Shown: piece by piece, positions 18,202 through 28,466 of the stretch
How positions within the stretch are numbered: position 1 is the first letter of the stretch
Layout of the letters: every line of letters begins with the position of its first letter
Source: Pseudomonas koreensis
GTDB taxonomy: Bacteria; Pseudomonadota; Gammaproteobacteria; Pseudomonadales; Pseudomonadaceae
Length of the DNA stretch: 64,000 bases
Reading direction: 5' to 3'
Assembly: GCF_024169245.1 (NCBI RefSeq)
Contig: NZ_JALJWP010000001.1
Location: 5,248,501 to 5,312,500, forward strand
Made by a program: the position numbers and the translations under genes
Notes under the pieces: model-generated
Seen by the model: the letters and a program-made list of their open reading frames with translations, nothing else
Database searches by the model: none
Told to the model about the DNA's origin: nothing

Positions 18202-18309
18202 TTCTTCATCTCCCCCCAAAACCACGGCGGCCATTATGAACTACAAGCGCCCGCTCGCTTCCCCATGGCAGCAACGCCTTTATACAAAATTGAACAGTGA
18301 GTACCTCCC

Positions 18310-19608
18310 ATGTCCTCGACCACGGGCAAAGGCAAAGCGATCTTTCGCGTTGTCAGCGGCAACTTCCTCGAAATGTTCGACTTCATGGTCTACGGCTTCT
18401 ATGCCACGGCCATCGCCAAAACCTTCTTCCCCACCGACAGCGCGTTCGCTTCGCTGATGCTGTCGCTAGCGACCTTCGGCGCCGGCTTCCTGATGCGCCC
18501 ACTGGGGGCGATTTTTCTCGGCGCCTATATCGACCGTCACGGACGGCGCAAAGGGCTGATCATCACTTTGGCGATGATGGCCGCCGGTACAGTGCTGATT
18601 GCCTGCGTGCCCGGCTACGCGACGCTCGGCGTCGCCGCGCCGCTGCTGGTGTTGTTCGGCCGTCTGTTGCAAGGCTTCTCGGCGGGGGTGGAACTGGGCG
18701 GTGTATCGGTGTATCTGGCAGAAATCTCCACGCCAGGACGCAAAGGCTTTTTCGTCAGTTGGCAGTCGGCCAGCCAACAAGCTGCGGTGGTTTTTGCCGG
18801 CCTGCTCGGGGTGGGTCTGAATCACTGGCTGAGTCCGGAGCAAATGGGCGAATGGGGCTGGCGCGTACCGTTTCTGATTGGTTGCATGATCGTGCCGGTG
18901 ATTTTTTTCATCCGTCGCTCGCTGGAGGAAACCCCGGAGTTCCAGGCGCGCACCCACCGCCCTACCCTCGGCGAAATCGTCCGCTCGATTGGCCAGAACT
19001 TCGGCATCGTCATTGCCGGCATGGCGCTGGTAGTGATGACCACGGTGTCGTTCTACCTGATCACCGCGTACACGCCGACGTTCGGCAAGGCCGAGCTGCA
19101 TCTGTCGGACCTCGACGCCTTGCTGGTGACCGTGTGCATCGGCTTGTCGAACTTCTTCTGGTTGCCGGTGATGGGCGCAGTGTCCGACAAGATCGGCCGA
19201 AAGCCCCTACTGCTCGCGGCGACGATTCTGGCGATCCTGACCGCGTATCCGGCGCTGGCGTGGCTGGTGGCAAATCCGAGCTTCAGCCATTTGCTGATTG
19301 TCGAATTGTGGCTGTCGTTCCTCTATGGCTCCTACAACGGCGCGATGGTGGTGGCGCTGACCGAGATCATGCCGGTAGAAGTGCGCACGACCGGGTTTTC
19401 GCTGGCCTACAGCCTGGCGACGGCGACGTTCGGCGGGTTTACTCCGGCGGCGTGTACCTACCTGATTCATGTGCTGGACAACAAGGCAGCGCCAGGGATC
19501 TGGCTCAGTGGTGCGGCGGTGTTGGGGTTGATTGCGACATTGGTGTTGTTCCGTGGCAATCGGCATGAGTTGCGCACGGCGCAGGCTTCGGTGGCCAGCG
19601 GCGCCTGA
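18310..19608 (+). CDS. MFS metabolite:proton symporter, citrate / tricarballylate type
   Basis: 432 residues with about 12 TM helices and the sugar-porter-like family motifs. [19 protein letters not shown] at the N-terminus and DRHGRRKG between TM2 and TM3 are typical of the metabolite:H+ symporter subfamily, which includes citrate carriers (CitA/CitH) and tricarballylate TcuC. It likely imports citrate or a related tricarboxylate with protons across the inner membrane. No catabolic genes or regulator accompany it, so the substrate is inferred from family only. Confidence 0.82.
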   Translation: MSSTTGKGKAIFRVVSGNFLEMFDFMVYGFYATAIAKTFFPTDSAFASLMLSLATFGAGFLMRPLGAIFLGAYIDRHGRRKGLIITLAMMAAGTVLIACVPGYATLGVAAPLLVLFGRLLQGFSAGVELGGVSVYLAEISTPGRKGFFVSWQSASQQAAVVFAGLLGVGLNHWLSPEQMGEWGWRVPFLIGCMIVPVIFFIRRSLEETPEFQARTHRPTLGEIVRSIGQNFGIVIAGMALVVMTTVSFYLITAYTPTFGKAELHLSDLDALLVTVCIGLSNFFWLPVMGAVSDKIGRKPLLLAATILAILTAYPALAWLVANPSFSHLLIVELWLSFLYGSYNGAMVVALTEIMPVEVRTTGFSLAYSLATATFGGFTPAACTYLIHVLDNKAAPGIWLSGAAVLGLIATLVLFRGNRHELRTAQASVASGA

Positions 19609-19617
19609 CAGAATGCT

Positions 19618-19692
19618 TTCGCGAGCAGGCTCGCTCCCACAGAAGATTTTTGAACGACACTGATCCAGTGTGGGAGCGAGCCTGCTCGCGAA
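19618..19692. repeat. REP doublet, GTGGGAGCGAGC family
   Basis: Arms TTCGCGAGCAGGCTCGCTCC (continuing CACA) and their inverse flank a spacer of about 27 bases, close in sequence to the spacer at 3011-3038. It lies 10 bases after the transporter stop. Confidence 0.85.
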
Positions 19693-19734
19693 GAGGCCGG
19701 CGAGGACACCGAAGATTCAAAAGGCCCACAAACA

Positions 19735-19768
19735 AAAACGCCCCGACAAAATGTCGGGGCGTTTTCAT
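19735..19768. terminator. Bidirectional terminator between the symporter and gap
   Basis: Stem ACGCCCCGACA / TGTCGGGGCGT with an A-run before and TTTT after it serves the two convergent genes. Confidence 0.9.
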
Positions 19769-19781
19769 TCAAGCCAGAGGC

Positions 19782-21230
19782 TTAGCGCGGGAACGCTGGC
19801 GGATTCACATCAGCCATGTCTTCCATCACGCGAACCACCTGGCAGCTGTAGCCGAACTCGTTGTCGTACCAGACGTACAGAACGACGCGGTTGTCCTGCA
19901 CGATGGTCGCTTCAGCGTCGACTACACCGGCGTGACGCGAGCCAACGAAGTCGGTCGAGACCACTTCCTGCGAATTGACGAAGTCGATCTGCTTGTGCAG
20001 CTCGGAGTGCAGCGCCATGTAGCGCAGGTACTCGTTCATCTCTTCACGGGTGGCGGCTTTCTCAAGGTTGAGGTTGAGAATGGCCATCGACACGTTCGGC
20101 GTTGGCACACGGATCGCGTTGCCGGTCAGCTTGCCGGCCAGCTCAGGCAGCGCCTTGGCAGCAGCGGTGGCGGCGCCGGTCTCGGTGATCACCATGTTCA
20201 GCGCGGCGCTGCGACCACGGCGATCGCCCTTGTGGAAGTTGTCGATCAGGTTCTGGTCGTTGGTGTACGAGTGAACGGTTTCGACGTGACCGTTGATGAT
20301 GCCGAACTTGTCGTTCACAGCTTTCAGCACCGGCACGATGGCGTTGGTGGTGCAGGAAGCCGCCGAGACGATCTTGTCGTCAGCGGTGATTTCACCGTGG
20401 TTGATGCCGTGAACGATGTTCTTCAGCTTGCCCTTGCCAGGCGCGGTCAGAACAACGCGGTCGATACCCGGGCAGGTCAGGTGCTGACCCAGGCCATCAG
20501 CGTCACGCCATACACCGGTGTTGTCCACCAGCAGCGCGTCTTTGATGCCGTACTGGGTGTAATCCACCTCGGTCGGGTTCTTCGCGTAGATCACCTGGAT
20601 CAGGTTACCGTTGGCGGTGATGGTGTTGTTTTCTTCGTCGATGGTAATGGTGCCGTTGAACGAACCGTGTACCGAATCGCGGCGCAGCAGGCTGGCGCGT
20701 TTGGTCAGGTCGTTCTCGGCGCCTTTGCGCACGACGATGGCACGCAGACGCAGACCGTCGCCACCACCGGTTTTCTCGATCAGGATGCGCGCCAGCAGAC
20801 GGCCGATACGACCGAAGCCGTACAGAACAACGTCGGTGCCTTTGCGGGCCGAAGCGTTCTGCTGGCCAACCACGTCAGCCATCTCTTCACGCACGAACTG
20901 CTCGGCGCTACGGCCGTTGCCTTCGTTACGGAATTTGAACGCCAGCTTGCCCAGGTCCACCGACGCCGCGCCGAGCTTTAGCTCGCTCATGGCCTTGAGC
21001 AGTGGGAATGTTTCGTGGACGGAGAGTTCGCTGTCGTCGGAAGAACGGTGGCGAGCAAAGCGGTGAGCTTTGAGAATCGCGATGACAGACTGGTTGATCA
21101 GGCTGCGGCCATAGATCGAGCTAACCACGTTGTTATTGCGGTAGAGCTGACCGATAAGCGGGATCATCGCTTCTGCGAGTGCTTCACGGTCGATCCATTC
21201 ACCAAGACACTGGTCGGGCTTCTGAGTCAC
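19782..21230 (-). CDS. gap: Glyceraldehyde-3-phosphate dehydrogenase, long form
   Basis: 482 residues from GTG 21230, preferred because GGAAGG lies 5 bases upstream; ATG 21245 has no ribosome site. Residues from about 125 form a normal GAPDH: a Rossmann motif YGFGRIGRLLARIL and catalytic Cys in SAASCTTNAIVP. The roughly 120-residue helical N-terminal extension, absent from classical 330-residue enzymes, is typical of a second Pseudomonas GAPDH found beside mfd. It interconverts glyceraldehyde-3-phosphate and 1,3-bisphosphoglycerate; whether it works in gluconeogenesis or glycolysis cannot be read here. It diverges from mfd. Confidence 0.92.
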   Translation of the reverse strand: MTQKPDQCLGEWIDREALAEAMIPLIGQLYRNNNVVSSIYGRSLINQSVIAILKAHRFARHRSSDDSELSVHETFPLLKAMSELKLGAASVDLGKLAFKFRNEGNGRSAEQFVREEMADVVGQQNASARKGTDVVLYGFGRIGRLLARILIEKTGGGDGLRLRAIVVRKGAENDLTKRASLLRRDSVHGSFNGTITIDEENNTITANGNLIQVIYAKNPTEVDYTQYGIKDALLVDNTGVWRDADGLGQHLTCPGIDRVVLTAPGKGKLKNIVHGINHGEITADDKIVSAASCTTNAIVPVLKAVNDKFGIINGHVETVHSYTNDQNLIDNFHKGDRRGRSAALNMVITETGAATAAAKALPELAGKLTGNAIRVPTPNVSMAILNLNLEKAATREEMNEYLRYMALHSELHKQIDFVNSQEVVSTDFVGSRHAGVVDAEATIVQDNRVVLYVWYDNEFGYSCQVVRVMEDMADVNPPAFPR

Positions 21231-21599
21231 GGTAACCTTCCACATGTAGGGGCAGAAAAAAGGGGCTACATTATGCCGCCGACAAGCCCTTTCAGCAATG
21301 CGCGCTTGTCGCGCAATCGGTAACAAATTTCCGTTCAAAAAATTTACGCCCTTCTCCAGCCCAGTAAAACCGGGGCTTTCAGCGCAGTCAATTTTTCGAC
21401 GACTGTTAGACGATGTCTGTAACCCTCCGTAACACTACCCGGTTTCGGCACTACATAACCATGAAAAAAGTGCTCGTTTTTATGGTTACCACTACATTTC
21501 GTCCAAACCATGAAGATAGACGCAGTCTGCAACTGACAGGCGGCACCGGAGGCCGCTACAATTACCGACTTTGTCGCAACGCCTGGAGCTCAACCTTCC
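21231..21599. other. Divergent gap / mfd intergenic region
   Basis: 369 bases with no credible gene. It must hold both promoters. Its one striking element is the long inverted repeat at 21456-21488, listed separately. The short open frames are not supported by ribosome sites or family resemblance. Confidence 0.7.
21456..21488. promoter_or_regulatory. Imperfect 33-bp inverted repeat bracketed by CACTACAT direct repeats
   Basis: TAACCAT and ATGGTTA are perfect outer arms, with A and T runs inside and a short central loop. CACTACAT occurs immediately on both sides (21449-21456 and 21490-21497). No T-run follows, so it is not a terminator. It is a candidate operator for gap or mfd; I do not recognise the binding protein. 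Confidence 0.4.
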
Positions 21600-24500
21600 G
21601 TGCCTGTTCTGCGTCTACCGCTACTCCCTGCCGAAGCAGGTAAACAGCACTGGGGCAATCTGCCCGGTGCCGCCCTCAGCCTGGCGATTGCCGAGGCTGC
21701 CAGCGCTGCCAAGCGCTTTACCCTGCTGCTGACCGCCGACAGCCAAAGTGCCGAACGGCTGGAACAGGAGCTGAGTTTCTTCGCCCCGGATTTGCCCGTG
21801 CTGCATTTCCCCGACTGGGAAACCCTGCCCTACGACCTGTTCTCGCCGCACCAGGACATCATTTCCCAGCGCATCGCCAGCCTCTATCGCCTGCCGGAAT
21901 TGGCTCACGGCGTGCTGGTGGTGCCGATCACCACCGCCCTGCACCGTTTGGCGCCGACCAAATTCCTGCTCGGCAGCAGCCTGGTGCTGGACATCGGCCA
22001 GAAGCTCGACGTCGAACAAATGCGCGCGCGGCTCGAAGCCAGCGGCTATCGCTATGTCGACACCGTGTATGAGCACGGCGAGTTCACCGTGCGTGGCGCG
22101 CTGATCGACCTGTTCCCGATGGGCAGCAAGCTGCCCTATCGCATCGACCTCTTCGATGACGAAATCGAAACCCTGCGCACTTTCGATCCGGAAACCCAGC
22201 GTTCGATCGACAAGGTCGAGTCGGTCAAGCTGCTGCCGGCCCGCGAGTTCCCGTTGCAAAAAGACGCCGTAACCCGCTTCAAGGCACGCTTTCGCGAGCG
22301 CTTCGACGTCGACTTCCGCCGCTGCCCGATCTTTCAGGACCTGAGCAGCGGCATCACCCCGGCCGGTATCGAGTACTACCTGCCGCTGTTCTTCGACGAA
22401 ACGTCGACCCTGTTCGATTACCTGCCCCAGGACACTCAGGTGTTCTCGCTGCCGGGCATCGAGCAGGCGGCGGAAAACTTCTGGAACGACGTGCGCAATC
22501 GTTACGAAGAACGCCGCGTCGATCCATCGCGTCCTTTATTGCCACCGGCCGAACTGTTTCTGCCGGTGGAAGACTGCTTCGCACGCCTGAAGAACTGGCC
22601 GCGGGTCGTCGCCAGTCAGCAGGACGTTGAAAGCGGCGTGGGCCGTGAACGCTTCCCGGCGCATGCTCTTCCGGATCTGGCCATCGAGGCTAAAGCTACG
22701 CAACCGCTGGCGGCGCTGGCCGGTTTCCTCGAAGAATTCCCCGGTCGCGTGCTGTTCACCGCTGAATCGGCGGGTCGTCGCGAAGTCCTGCTGGAACTGC
22801 TGGAACGTCTGAAGCTGCGGCCGAAAACCGTCGACAGCTGGCCGGACTTCGTCGCCAGCAAGGATCGTCTGGCGATCACTATCGCCCCGCTCGACGAAGG
22901 TCTGCTGCTCGACGACCCGGCACTGGCGCTGGTGGCGGAAAGTCCGCTGTTCGGCCAACGGGTCATGCAACGTCGTCGCCGCGAGAAGCGCAGCGACGTC
23001 AGCAACGATGCGGTAATCAAGAACCTCACCGAACTGCGCGAAGGCGCGCCGGTGGTGCACATCGATCACGGGGTCGGCCGCTATCTGGGCCTGACGATTC
23101 TGGAAATCGACAATCAGGCGGCCGAATTCCTTACCCTCGAATACGCCGAGAACGCCAAGCTCTACGTGCCGGTGGCCAACCTGCACCTGATCGCGCGCTA
23201 CACCGGCAGCGACGATTCGCTCGCGCCGCTGCACCGCCTCGGCTCGGAAACCTGGCAGAAAGCCAAGCGCAAGGCCGCCGAGCAGGTACGTGACGTCGCC
23301 GCCGAATTGCTCGACATTTATGCCCGTCGCGCCGCCCGTGAAGGTTACGCCTTCGCCGACCCGAAGGCCGATTACGCCACCTTCAGTGCCGGCTTCCCGT
23401 TCGAAGAAACACCCGATCAGCAAGCCACCATCGAGGCCGTGCGCGAAGACATGCTCGCGCCGAAACCGATGGATCGTCTGGTCTGCGGCGACGTTGGCTT
23501 CGGCAAGACCGAAGTGGCCATGCGCGCGGCGTTCATCGCCGTGCACGGCGGGCGTCAGGTGGCGATTCTGGTGCCGACCACCCTGCTCGCCCAGCAGCAC
23601 TACAACAGTTTCCGCGACCGCTTCGCCGACTGGCCGGTGACGGTCGAAGTGATGAGCCGCTTCAAGTCGGCCAAGGAAGTCAACGCGGCGATCGCCGATC
23701 TGGCGGAAGGCAAGATCGACATCGTCATCGGCACGCACAAGCTGTTGTCCGACGATGTGAAGATCAAAAACCTCGGGCTGGTGATCATCGACGAAGAACA
23801 CCGTTTTGGCGTACGCCAGAAAGAACAGCTCAAGGCCCTGCGCAGCGAAGTCGACATTCTGACCCTGACCGCCACGCCGATTCCGCGCACGCTGAACATG
23901 GCGGTGTCGGGCATGCGCGACCTGTCGATCATCGCCACGCCGCCGGCGCGACGCCTGTCGGTGCGCACGTTTGTCATGGAGCAGAACAAGAGCACGGTCA
24001 AAGAAGCTCTGCTACGTGAACTGCTGCGTGGCGGTCAGGTTTACTACCTGCACAACGATGTGAAGACCATCGAAAAATGCGCCGCCGACCTCGCCGAACT
24101 GGTGCCGGAAGCGCGTATCGGTATCGGTCACGGACAGATGCGCGAACGCGAACTCGAACAGGTGATGAGCGACTTCTACCACAAGCGATTCAACGTGCTG
24201 ATCGCCTCGACCATCATCGAGACCGGCATCGACGTGCCGAGCGCCAACACCATCATCATCGAGCGCGCCGACAAATTCGGCCTGGCGCAGTTGCACCAGT
24301 TGCGCGGTCGCGTCGGCCGCAGTCACCACCAGGCTTACGCCTACCTGCTGACGCCGCCGCGCCAGCAGATCACCTCGGATGCGGAAAAACGTCTGGAGGC
24401 GATTGCCAATACCCAGGACCTCGGCGCCGGTTTTGTGCTGGCGACCAACGACCTGGAAATCCGTGGCGCCGGCGAACTGCTGGGCGATGGCCAGAGCGGG

Positions 24501-25049
24501 CAGATTCAGGCGGTCGGTTTCACCCTGTACATGGAAATGCTCGAGCGCGCGGTGAAGTCGATACGCAAAGGCGAGCAACCCAACCTCGATCAACCGCTTG
24601 GCGGCGGCCCGGAAGTCAATCTGCGCGTGCCGGCGCTGATTCCGGAAGACTATCTGCCGGATGTGCATGCGCGGTTGATTCTGTATAAACGCATCGCCTC
24701 GGCCACCGATGAGGAAGGCCTGAAGGATCTGCAGGTCGAGATGATCGACCGCTTCGGCCTGCTGCCGGAGCCGACCAAGAACCTGGTGCGGATCACCGCG
24801 TTGAAACTGCAGGCGGAAAAGCTCGGCATCAAGAAGGTCGATGGCGGGCCGCAAGGCGGACGCATCGAGTTCGAAGCGCAGACGCCGGTTGACCCGATGA
24901 CCCTGATCAAGCTGATCCAGACGCAGCCCAAACGCTACAAGTTCGAAGGCGCAACGATGTTCAAATTCCAGGTGCCGATGGAGCGCCCGGAAGAACGTTT
25001 CAATACTGTCGAGGCGCTGTTTGAGCGCCTCATCCCGAAATCCGCTTGA
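21600..25049 (+). CDS. mfd: Transcription-repair coupling factor
   Basis: 1149 residues, full length. Order: UvrB-like N-terminal modules (1-350), the RNA polymerase interacting domain (around 480-550, GVGRYLGLTILE), a RecG-like translocase with Walker A GDVGFGKTEVAMRAAF, DEEH box in IIDEEHRFGVRQ, motif TATPIPRTL and QLRGRVGRS, then the C-terminal TRCF domain. It displaces stalled RNA polymerase at lesions and recruits UvrA. The start is a GTG (MPVLRLPLL) with GGAG upstream. The following gene starts 10 bases after its stop. Confidence 0.97.
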   Translation: MPVLRLPLLPAEAGKQHWGNLPGAALSLAIAEAASAAKRFTLLLTADSQSAERLEQELSFFAPDLPVLHFPDWETLPYDLFSPHQDIISQRIASLYRLPELAHGVLVVPITTALHRLAPTKFLLGSSLVLDIGQKLDVEQMRARLEASGYRYVDTVYEHGEFTVRGALIDLFPMGSKLPYRIDLFDDEIETLRTFDPETQRSIDKVESVKLLPAREFPLQKDAVTRFKARFRERFDVDFRRCPIFQDLSSGITPAGIEYYLPLFFDETSTLFDYLPQDTQVFSLPGIEQAAENFWNDVRNRYEERRVDPSRPLLPPAELFLPVEDCFARLKNWPRVVASQQDVESGVGRERFPAHALPDLAIEAKATQPLAALAGFLEEFPGRVLFTAESAGRREVLLELLERLKLRPKTVDSWPDFVASKDRLAITIAPLDEGLLLDDPALALVAESPLFGQRVMQRRRREKRSDVSNDAVIKNLTELREGAPVVHIDHGVGRYLGLTILEIDNQAAEFLTLEYAENAKLYVPVANLHLIARYTGSDDSLAPLHRLGSETWQKAKRKAAEQVRDVAAELLDIYARRAAREGYAFADPKADYATFSAGFPFEETPDQQATIEAVREDMLAPKPMDRLVCGDVGFGKTEVAMRAAFIAVHGGRQVAILVPTTLLAQQHYNSFRDRFADWPVTVEVMSRFKSAKEVNAAIADLAEGKIDIVIGTHKLLSDDVKIKNLGLVIIDEEHRFGVRQKEQLKALRSEVDILTLTATPIPRTLNMAVSGMRDLSIIATPPARRLSVRTFVMEQNKSTVKEALLRELLRGGQVYYLHNDVKTIEKCAADLAELVPEARIGIGHGQMRERELEQVMSDFYHKRFNVLIASTIIETGIDVPSANTIIIERADKFGLAQLHQLRGRVGRSHHQAYAYLLTPPRQQITSDAEKRLEAIANTQDLGAGFVLATNDLEIRGAGELLGDGQSGQIQAVGFTLYMEMLERAVKSIRKGEQPNLDQPLGGGPEVNLRVPALIPEDYLPDVHARLILYKRIASATDEEGLKDLQVEMIDRFGLLPEPTKNLVRITALKLQAEKLGIKKVDGGPQGGRIEFEAQTPVDPMTLIKLIQTQPKRYKFEGATMFKFQVPMERPEERFNTVEALFERLIPKSA

Positions 25050-25059
25050 AGGACGCCCG

Positions 25060-25641
25060 ATGCGCCTGTTCCGCTCTCTGACTTTGTTGCTTGCCTCGCT
25101 CTTGATGACAGTGGCAGCACCAGCGGCGTTTGCCGATGACACGTATCAGGTTGAAATGATTCTGGTGCGCCAGAATACCGTACCCGCAATCGTCAGCCGC
25201 GCAGCGCCGGAAGACTGGGCCGCTGGCGCCCAGCGTTTGGGCAACGACAGCCAGCGCACGCCGGCGCTCAATGATGTGGTAACCAAACTCACGGCCAGTG
25301 GCGAGTACACGGTGCTGATGCACAAAGCCTGGCAGCAGAGCCTCGGCGAAGCGCCAGCGAAAGTCGCGGTCAGTGAAGGTCAGGAGCAGTTCGGCCAGTT
25401 CCCCATCGAGGGCACGCTGGAAATGAAACTCGGCCGCTTCACCGACGTGACCGCCGACTTCTGGGTCAATCAGATCGACGCCAATGGCCTGGTCACCGCC
25501 AGTGAGCGTCTGCGCCAGGACAGCCACACCAAGAACGGCCAGCTCAACTACCTCGACAACGGTCATCTGGCCCTGCTGATCAAGATCACTTCCCTCACCG
25601 CGCCAGCGCCGCGGGAAGCGCCTGAAGTCGTGCCGGACTGA
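25060..25641 (+). CDS. CsiV family periplasmic protein
   Basis: 193 residues from ATG 25060, 10 bases after mfd, with GAAGGA upstream. A Sec signal peptide ends at AFADD. The mature part has the YQVEMILVRQ start typical of the CsiV family (peptidoglycan-associated in Vibrio). I see no enzymatic motif. Its conserved place directly after mfd in gammaproteobacteria suggests co-transcription, not a shared role. Function in Pseudomonas is unknown. Confidence 0.8.
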   Translation: MRLFRSLTLLLASLLMTVAAPAAFADDTYQVEMILVRQNTVPAIVSRAAPEDWAAGAQRLGNDSQRTPALNDVVTKLTASGEYTVLMHKAWQQSLGEAPAKVAVSEGQEQFGQFPIEGTLEMKLGRFTDVTADFWVNQIDANGLVTASERLRQDSHTKNGQLNYLDNGHLALLIKITSLTAPAPREAPEVVPD

Positions 25642-25652
25642 TCGAAGTCCTT

Positions 25653-28343
25653 ATGCCGCCGCCCCTGAGCAAACCGCTGGCCCCGTCGTGGGTCAGCCGA
25701 TTCAAAGAGCAGAGTCTGGAGCGCGGCCGCCGCTACGCTTTGGAAAATCGGGTGCGTATCGCCCAGGTCGGCGATGCCACCATCACCGCCAGTTGCGAGG
25801 GCTCCGGCGGCAGTGTCTACCGGCAAACCATCCATCTGCGCGAATCGGCCAAAGCCACTCTGCTGCTGGTCGACGCCACCTGCACCTGTCCGGTGCGCAG
25901 CAACTGCAAACATTGCGCTGCGGTGCTGCTGAAAATCCAGGAAACCCTCGACTACCCCGCCGCCGCGAAAGACGCCGAACTGCTGGAGAAACTCCAGGCC
26001 GTGCTGGAAAACCGCAGCCCGAAAGCACCGCCGCAAGTGCTGGTGGACAACGTGCAGCCGGTGCCGCGCCTGTGGCTGGCCAGTGTCGAGTTCAGCGCCT
26101 TTGAACCGCGCAACGGCAAGATGCAGCGTTACATTCAACACCGCGCGGCGCTGTCGTTCAGCTATCTGGACGAATACGTCAGCGGGCAAAAGCACAGCGA
26201 TATCCTGATCCGTCAGGAAGCCCAGACACTGCGGATAAAACGCCACCCGGATGTCGAACAGTCCTACCGCGAGCAGTTAAGAATCCTCGGTTTCCGCATC
26301 GCCACCCGGCAAAGCAAAGCGTTGCCGGAAAGCGCCGGCGAACTCTACGAGATGGTCAACGACAGCGCGTGGCTGACCTTCACCCTCAACGATCTGCCGA
26401 AATTGCGCAGCCAGGGCTGGGAGTTGCAGATCGATGAAGAATTCGGCTTCGACCTGACCGCCGTCGACGACTGGTACGCCACCGTCGAACAGGCGCCAGA
26501 GCGCGACTGGTTCGATCTGGAACTGGGCATTATCGTCAACGGCGAACGCCTGAGCCTGCTGCCGATCCTGCTGAACCTGATGCGCTCGCACACCGAGATC
26601 CTCAACCCGGAACGCCTCGCCCGCCGTCGCGATGACGAATTGATTCTGGTGAACATTCCGCAACGCACCAGCGAGCACGGCCCGTTGCAGGTGGCGCTGC
26701 CGCTCGGCCGCTTGAAGCCGGTACTGATGACGCTCGGCGAGTTCTATTTACAGGAGCCAGGCGAAACCACCCTGCGCCTGAGCAAGGCTGACGCCACCCG
26801 GCTCAATTCGCTGGAAGGCCTGCCGCTGTTGTGGGAAGGCGGCGAGCAGATCCGCACCTTCGCTCAGCGCCTGCGCGACATCCGCGATTTCAGCACCGAA
26901 GCGCCGCAAGGCTTGAACGCAACGCTGCGCCCGTATCAGCTCGAAGGCCTGAGCTGGATGCAATCGCTGCGGCAACTGGAAGTCGGCGGGATTCTTGCGG
27001 ATGACATGGGTCTGGGCAAAACCCTACAGACCCTGGCGCATATTCTCAGCGAGAAGAACGCCGGACGCCTCGATCGTCCGTGCATGGTGGTCATGCCGAC
27101 CAGCCTGATTCCAAACTGGCTCGATGAGGCCGCGCACTTCACTCCACAGCTGAAAGTGCTCGCGCTGTATGGCGCCAGCCGCAAAAAGCACTTCGACAAT
27201 CTGGCCGACTTCGACCTGATCCTGACCACCTACGCCCTGCTGCCCAAGGACGTCGAGCGTCTGGCCAAACAGCCGCTGCACGTACTGGTGCTGGACGAGG
27301 CGCAGTACATCAAGAATCCCAACAGCAAAGCCGCCCAGGCCGCACGCGAGCTGAATGCGCGCCAGCGCCTGTGCCTCAGCGGCACGCCGCTGGAAAACCA
27401 CTTGGGCGAACTCTGGTCGCTGTTCCACTTCCTGCTGCCGGGCTGGCTCGGCGACGTGAAAAGCTTCAACGCCGATTACCGTGTGCCGATCGAAAAACGC
27501 GGCAGCGAAGTCAGACTGCAGCACCTCAACGGTCGGATAAAACCGTTTCTGCTGCGCCGCACCAAAGAGCAGGTCGCCACCGAGCTGCCGCCGAAAACCG
27601 AGATCATCCACTGGGTCGAACTCAACGAAGCGCAGCGCGACGTGTACGAGACCATGCGTCTGGCGATGGACAAGAAAGTCCGCGACGAGATCACCCGCAA
27701 AGGCGTCGCCCGCAGCCAGATCATCATCCTCGAAGCGTTGCTCAAGCTGCGGCAGGTCTGTTGCGATCTGCGCCTGGTCAACGGCGCCACCCTGCCCGCG
27801 CGCGGCAGCACCTCAGGCAAGCTCGACAGCCTGATGGAAATGCTCGAGGAATTGTTCGAGGAAGGTCGGCGGATTCTGCTGTTTTCGCAATTCACTTCGA
27901 TGCTGTCATTGATCGAAGAGGAACTGAAAAAACGCAAGATCGCCTATGCCCTGCTCACCGGCCAGACCCGTGACCGGCGCACCCCGGTGAAGGAATTCCA
28001 GAGCGGCACGCGTCAGATCTTTCTGATCAGCCTGAAGGCCGGCGGCGTCGGCTTGAACCTGACCGAAGCCGATACGGTGATTCACTACGATCCGTGGTGG
28101 AACCCCGCGACCGAGAATCAGGCCACCGATCGGGCCTATCGCATCGGCCAGGAAAAACCGGTGTTCGTCTACAAGATGATTGCCCGGGGCACGGTGGAAG
28201 AGAAAATTCAGCACCTGCAGAAGGAAAAGTCCGACCTGGCGGCGGGCGTACTGGATGGGCGCAAGGCCGGGGACTGGAAGCTGCAGAGCGATGATATTGA
28301 AGCGCTGTTTGCGCCGTTGCCGGACAAGATCGACAAGCGTTGA
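25653..28343 (+). CDS. SWIM-domain SNF2 family helicase-like ATPase
   Basis: 896 residues. An N-terminal SWIM zinc finger is seen near residues 75-90 (CTCPVRSNCKHCAAVLL, C-x-C...C-x-H). A middle region of unknown fold follows, then a SNF2 motor: Walker A DDMGLGKT near 451, DEAQ box near 547, GTPLENH, and motif VI QATDRAYRIGQ near 822. Such proteins translocate on double-stranded DNA and remodel protein-DNA complexes; bacterial roles are poorly defined. It starts 11 bases after the CsiV gene. A paralogue lies convergently downstream. Confidence 0.9.
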   Translation: MPPPLSKPLAPSWVSRFKEQSLERGRRYALENRVRIAQVGDATITASCEGSGGSVYRQTIHLRESAKATLLLVDATCTCPVRSNCKHCAAVLLKIQETLDYPAAAKDAELLEKLQAVLENRSPKAPPQVLVDNVQPVPRLWLASVEFSAFEPRNGKMQRYIQHRAALSFSYLDEYVSGQKHSDILIRQEAQTLRIKRHPDVEQSYREQLRILGFRIATRQSKALPESAGELYEMVNDSAWLTFTLNDLPKLRSQGWELQIDEEFGFDLTAVDDWYATVEQAPERDWFDLELGIIVNGERLSLLPILLNLMRSHTEILNPERLARRRDDELILVNIPQRTSEHGPLQVALPLGRLKPVLMTLGEFYLQEPGETTLRLSKADATRLNSLEGLPLLWEGGEQIRTFAQRLRDIRDFSTEAPQGLNATLRPYQLEGLSWMQSLRQLEVGGILADDMGLGKTLQTLAHILSEKNAGRLDRPCMVVMPTSLIPNWLDEAAHFTPQLKVLALYGASRKKHFDNLADFDLILTTYALLPKDVERLAKQPLHVLVLDEAQYIKNPNSKAAQAARELNARQRLCLSGTPLENHLGELWSLFHFLLPGWLGDVKSFNADYRVPIEKRGSEVRLQHLNGRIKPFLLRRTKEQVATELPPKTEIIHWVELNEAQRDVYETMRLAMDKKVRDEITRKGVARSQIIILEALLKLRQVCCDLRLVNGATLPARGSTSGKLDSLMEMLEELFEEGRRILLFSQFTSMLSLIEEELKKRKIAYALLTGQTRDRRTPVKEFQSGTRQIFLISLKAGGVGLNLTEADTVIHYDPWWNPATENQATDRAYRIGQEKPVFVYKMIARGTVEEKIQHLQKEKSDLAAGVLDGRKAGDWKLQSDDIEALFAPLPDKIDKR

Positions 28344-28368
28344 AATCGGCGTCGCTGGTTAGATAGCT

Positions 28369-28443
28369 ATCGCGAGCAGGCTCGCTCCCACACTGAATTC
28401 AGATGCACTGGAGATCCAATGTGGGAGCGAGCCTGCTCGCGAA
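28369..28443. repeat. REP doublet, GTGGGAGCGAGC family
   Basis: Inverted arms built on TGTGGGAGCGAGCCTGCTCG separated by about 30 bases. It occupies most of the 123 bases between the two convergent helicase genes. Confidence 0.85.
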
Positions 28444-28466
28444 TGGCCCCACCCCGGTTTCAATCC

